Both the position numbers and the translations under genes were made by a program. The notes under the pieces are model-generated. The model worked only from the letters and a program-made list of their open reading frames with translations, made no database searches and was not told the DNA's origin. Below are positions 14,789 through 15,516 of a stretch of DNA of 15,516 nucleotides, in pieces. The stretch's first letter is position 1. Every line of letters starts with the position of its first letter. The stretch lies in contig JAEUMA010000226.1 of NCBI GenBank assembly GCA_016793565.1, forward strand, positions 1 through 15,516. Reading direction: 5' to 3'. The DNA is from Rhizobiaceae bacterium. GTDB taxonomy: Bacteria > Pseudomonadota > Alphaproteobacteria > Rhizobiales > Rhizobiaceae.

Positions 14789-15286
14789 ATGGCCATAGCC
14801 AGTTTTACGAACACCACGGGGTTCTCAGGGCTTGACGATGATATTATTGCGCAAAGCGTGGTCGTCAGCGGGGTTGGGTCGGCGATCGACGACATCACGA
14901 TTACGCTGACCGGACTTTCTCACCAGGTTTCCTATGACCTGGATTTCATGCTGGTCGGTCCCGATGGTGACACCGGCTTTGTTTTCTGGTCAGACGTGGG
15001 CGGCTTCAATACTCTTTCCAATATTACTGTAACGATCAGCGACGACGCGGTTGTAAGCCTGCCGGATAATCCACCGGGTAGTCTAATTGCAAGCGGCACC
15101 TATCTTCCAACTGACCTAGACTTCACTGGCTGGGATGACCCGTTTGACTCGGTATTCGCAGGAATAATCCTCTCCGCCGCGTCGGGGGATCTAGCACTTT
15201 TGCTTCGGTATTTGACGGGCTCGATCCGAACGGCGTGTGGACGCTCTACGTTTCAGACTCCAAGGCGATCTTCGCGGGCGCGCTAA
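14789..15286 (+). CDS. P-domain (proprotein convertase-like) N-terminal part of an adhesin-like protein, frameshifted
   Basis: From ATG 14789 (GGGGGA six bases upstream), the frame encodes most of a P/homoB-type beta-sandwich domain: IDDITITLTGLSHQVSYDLDFMLVGPDG, then FVFWSDVGG, ISDDAVVSLPD, SGTYLPTDLDF. It lacks a Sec signal, which suits type I secretion. After SAASG (about 131-135), the frame leaves the homology, runs through a non-family tail ending GSIRTACGR..., and stops at 15286. The expected end of the domain (FDGLDPNGVWTLYV) is encoded in another frame from 15190. One extra G in the GGGGG run at 15184-15188 would restore a continuous domain (SGGSSTFASVFDGLDPNG). This is therefore the 5' part of a broken or mis-sequenced gene. 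Confidence 0.75.
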   Translation: MAIASFTNTTGFSGLDDDIIAQSVVVSGVGSAIDDITITLTGLSHQVSYDLDFMLVGPDGDTGFVFWSDVGGFNTLSNITVTISDDAVVSLPDNPPGSLIASGTYLPTDLDFTGWDDPFDSVFAGIILSAASGDLALLLRYLTGSIRTACGRSTFQTPRRSSRAR

Positions 15287-15516
15287 CCTCATGGACGCTT
15301 ACAGTCACAACAGATGATGCCCCCCCACCACCAGATGCGCCACCTTCGGCGCCCTCCGACATCGATGGTCAGCCTGGCGGTTCGGTTGCCGAGGATGCGG
15401 CGATTGGCGCGGCGGTCGGTATCACGGCGAGTGCCGCCGATCCGGATTCCTCTCCCCTCACCTATCGCCTGACGAACGACGCCGGCGGGCTGTTCGCCAT
15501 CGATGCGCAGACCGGC
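15190..15516 (+). CDS. Continuation of the adhesin-like gene: end of P-domain, Pro-rich linker, cadherin-like repeat (partial)
   Basis: This frame has no start codon of its own near the join (first GTG at 15235); it continues the preceding gene after a one-base shift. It encodes the last strands of the P-domain (FDGLDPNGVWTLYVSD, then GALTSWTLTV), a linker rich in Pro and Asp (APPPPDAPPSAP), and then a cadherin-like module: GGSVAEDAAIGAAVGI, ADPDSSPLTYRLTND, GLFAIDAQTG. The phrase 'ADPDSSPLTYRL...FAID..TG' is the usual repeat of very large RTX-type adhesins, where it occurs in tandem. The gene runs past the right edge. Its total size, and the presence of C-terminal RTX and secretion signals, cannot be seen here. 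Confidence 0.72.

Noticed and set aside
1..15516. CRISPR array, insertion sequence, prophage or toxin-antitoxin module
   Set aside because: No regularly spaced repeats, no transposase or integrase motifs, and no small paired open frames with such domains anywhere in the window.

Overview
The window comes from a high-GC alphaproteobacterium, most likely a member of the Hyphomicrobiales close to the Phyllobacteriaceae (Mesorhizobium-like). The evidence is gene content and order: an NDUFA12-type complex I accessory protein, a DUF2155 protein, type II dehydroquinase next to accB-accC-aat, gatB transcribed apart from gatA/gatC, and a PAS_5 gene beside a tandem PilZ gene. No ribosomal RNA is present, so the genus cannot be fixed.

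Layout. 1-677 (minus): N-terminal two thirds of a class I/II aminotransferase, cut by the window edge. 822-3073 (plus): a secreted M48 metalloprotease with TPRs, then a DsbA/Com1-like thiol oxidoreductase gene that carries an in-frame TAA. 3198-6106 (plus): a compact set, aroQ-accB-accC-aat, joining dehydroquinate dehydration, the biotin half of acetyl-CoA carboxylase and the N-degron transferase. 6130-10920 (minus): YgiW-type BOF protein, DUF2155, NDUFA12 protein, GNAT, gatB, a two-CBS protein and a rhomboid protease. 11276-12635 (plus): a PAS_5 protein and a tandem PilZ protein. 12762-14141 (plus): an acidic, RTX-like DUF4214 protein, probably exported by a type I system. 14411-14485: tRNA-Thr(UGU). 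14789 to the end (plus): the start of a large adhesin-like gene (P-domain, proline-rich linker, cadherin-like repeat), broken by an apparent one-base frameshift.

The first 12.6 kb is mostly conserved core genome. The accessory part is the last 3 kb: two probable type I secretion substrates on either side of a tRNA gene, with more AT-rich DNA just downstream of the tRNA. I see no complete new defence, mobile or biosynthetic system. The observations most worth checking are two single-base lesions (the dsbA-like stop and the adhesin frameshift), a structured element ending in a strong terminator in the rhomboid/PAS intergenic region, which may encode a small RNA, an unusual array of alternating hexamer half-sites upstream of gatB, and near-consensus CtrA boxes in front of both the PAS and PilZ genes.
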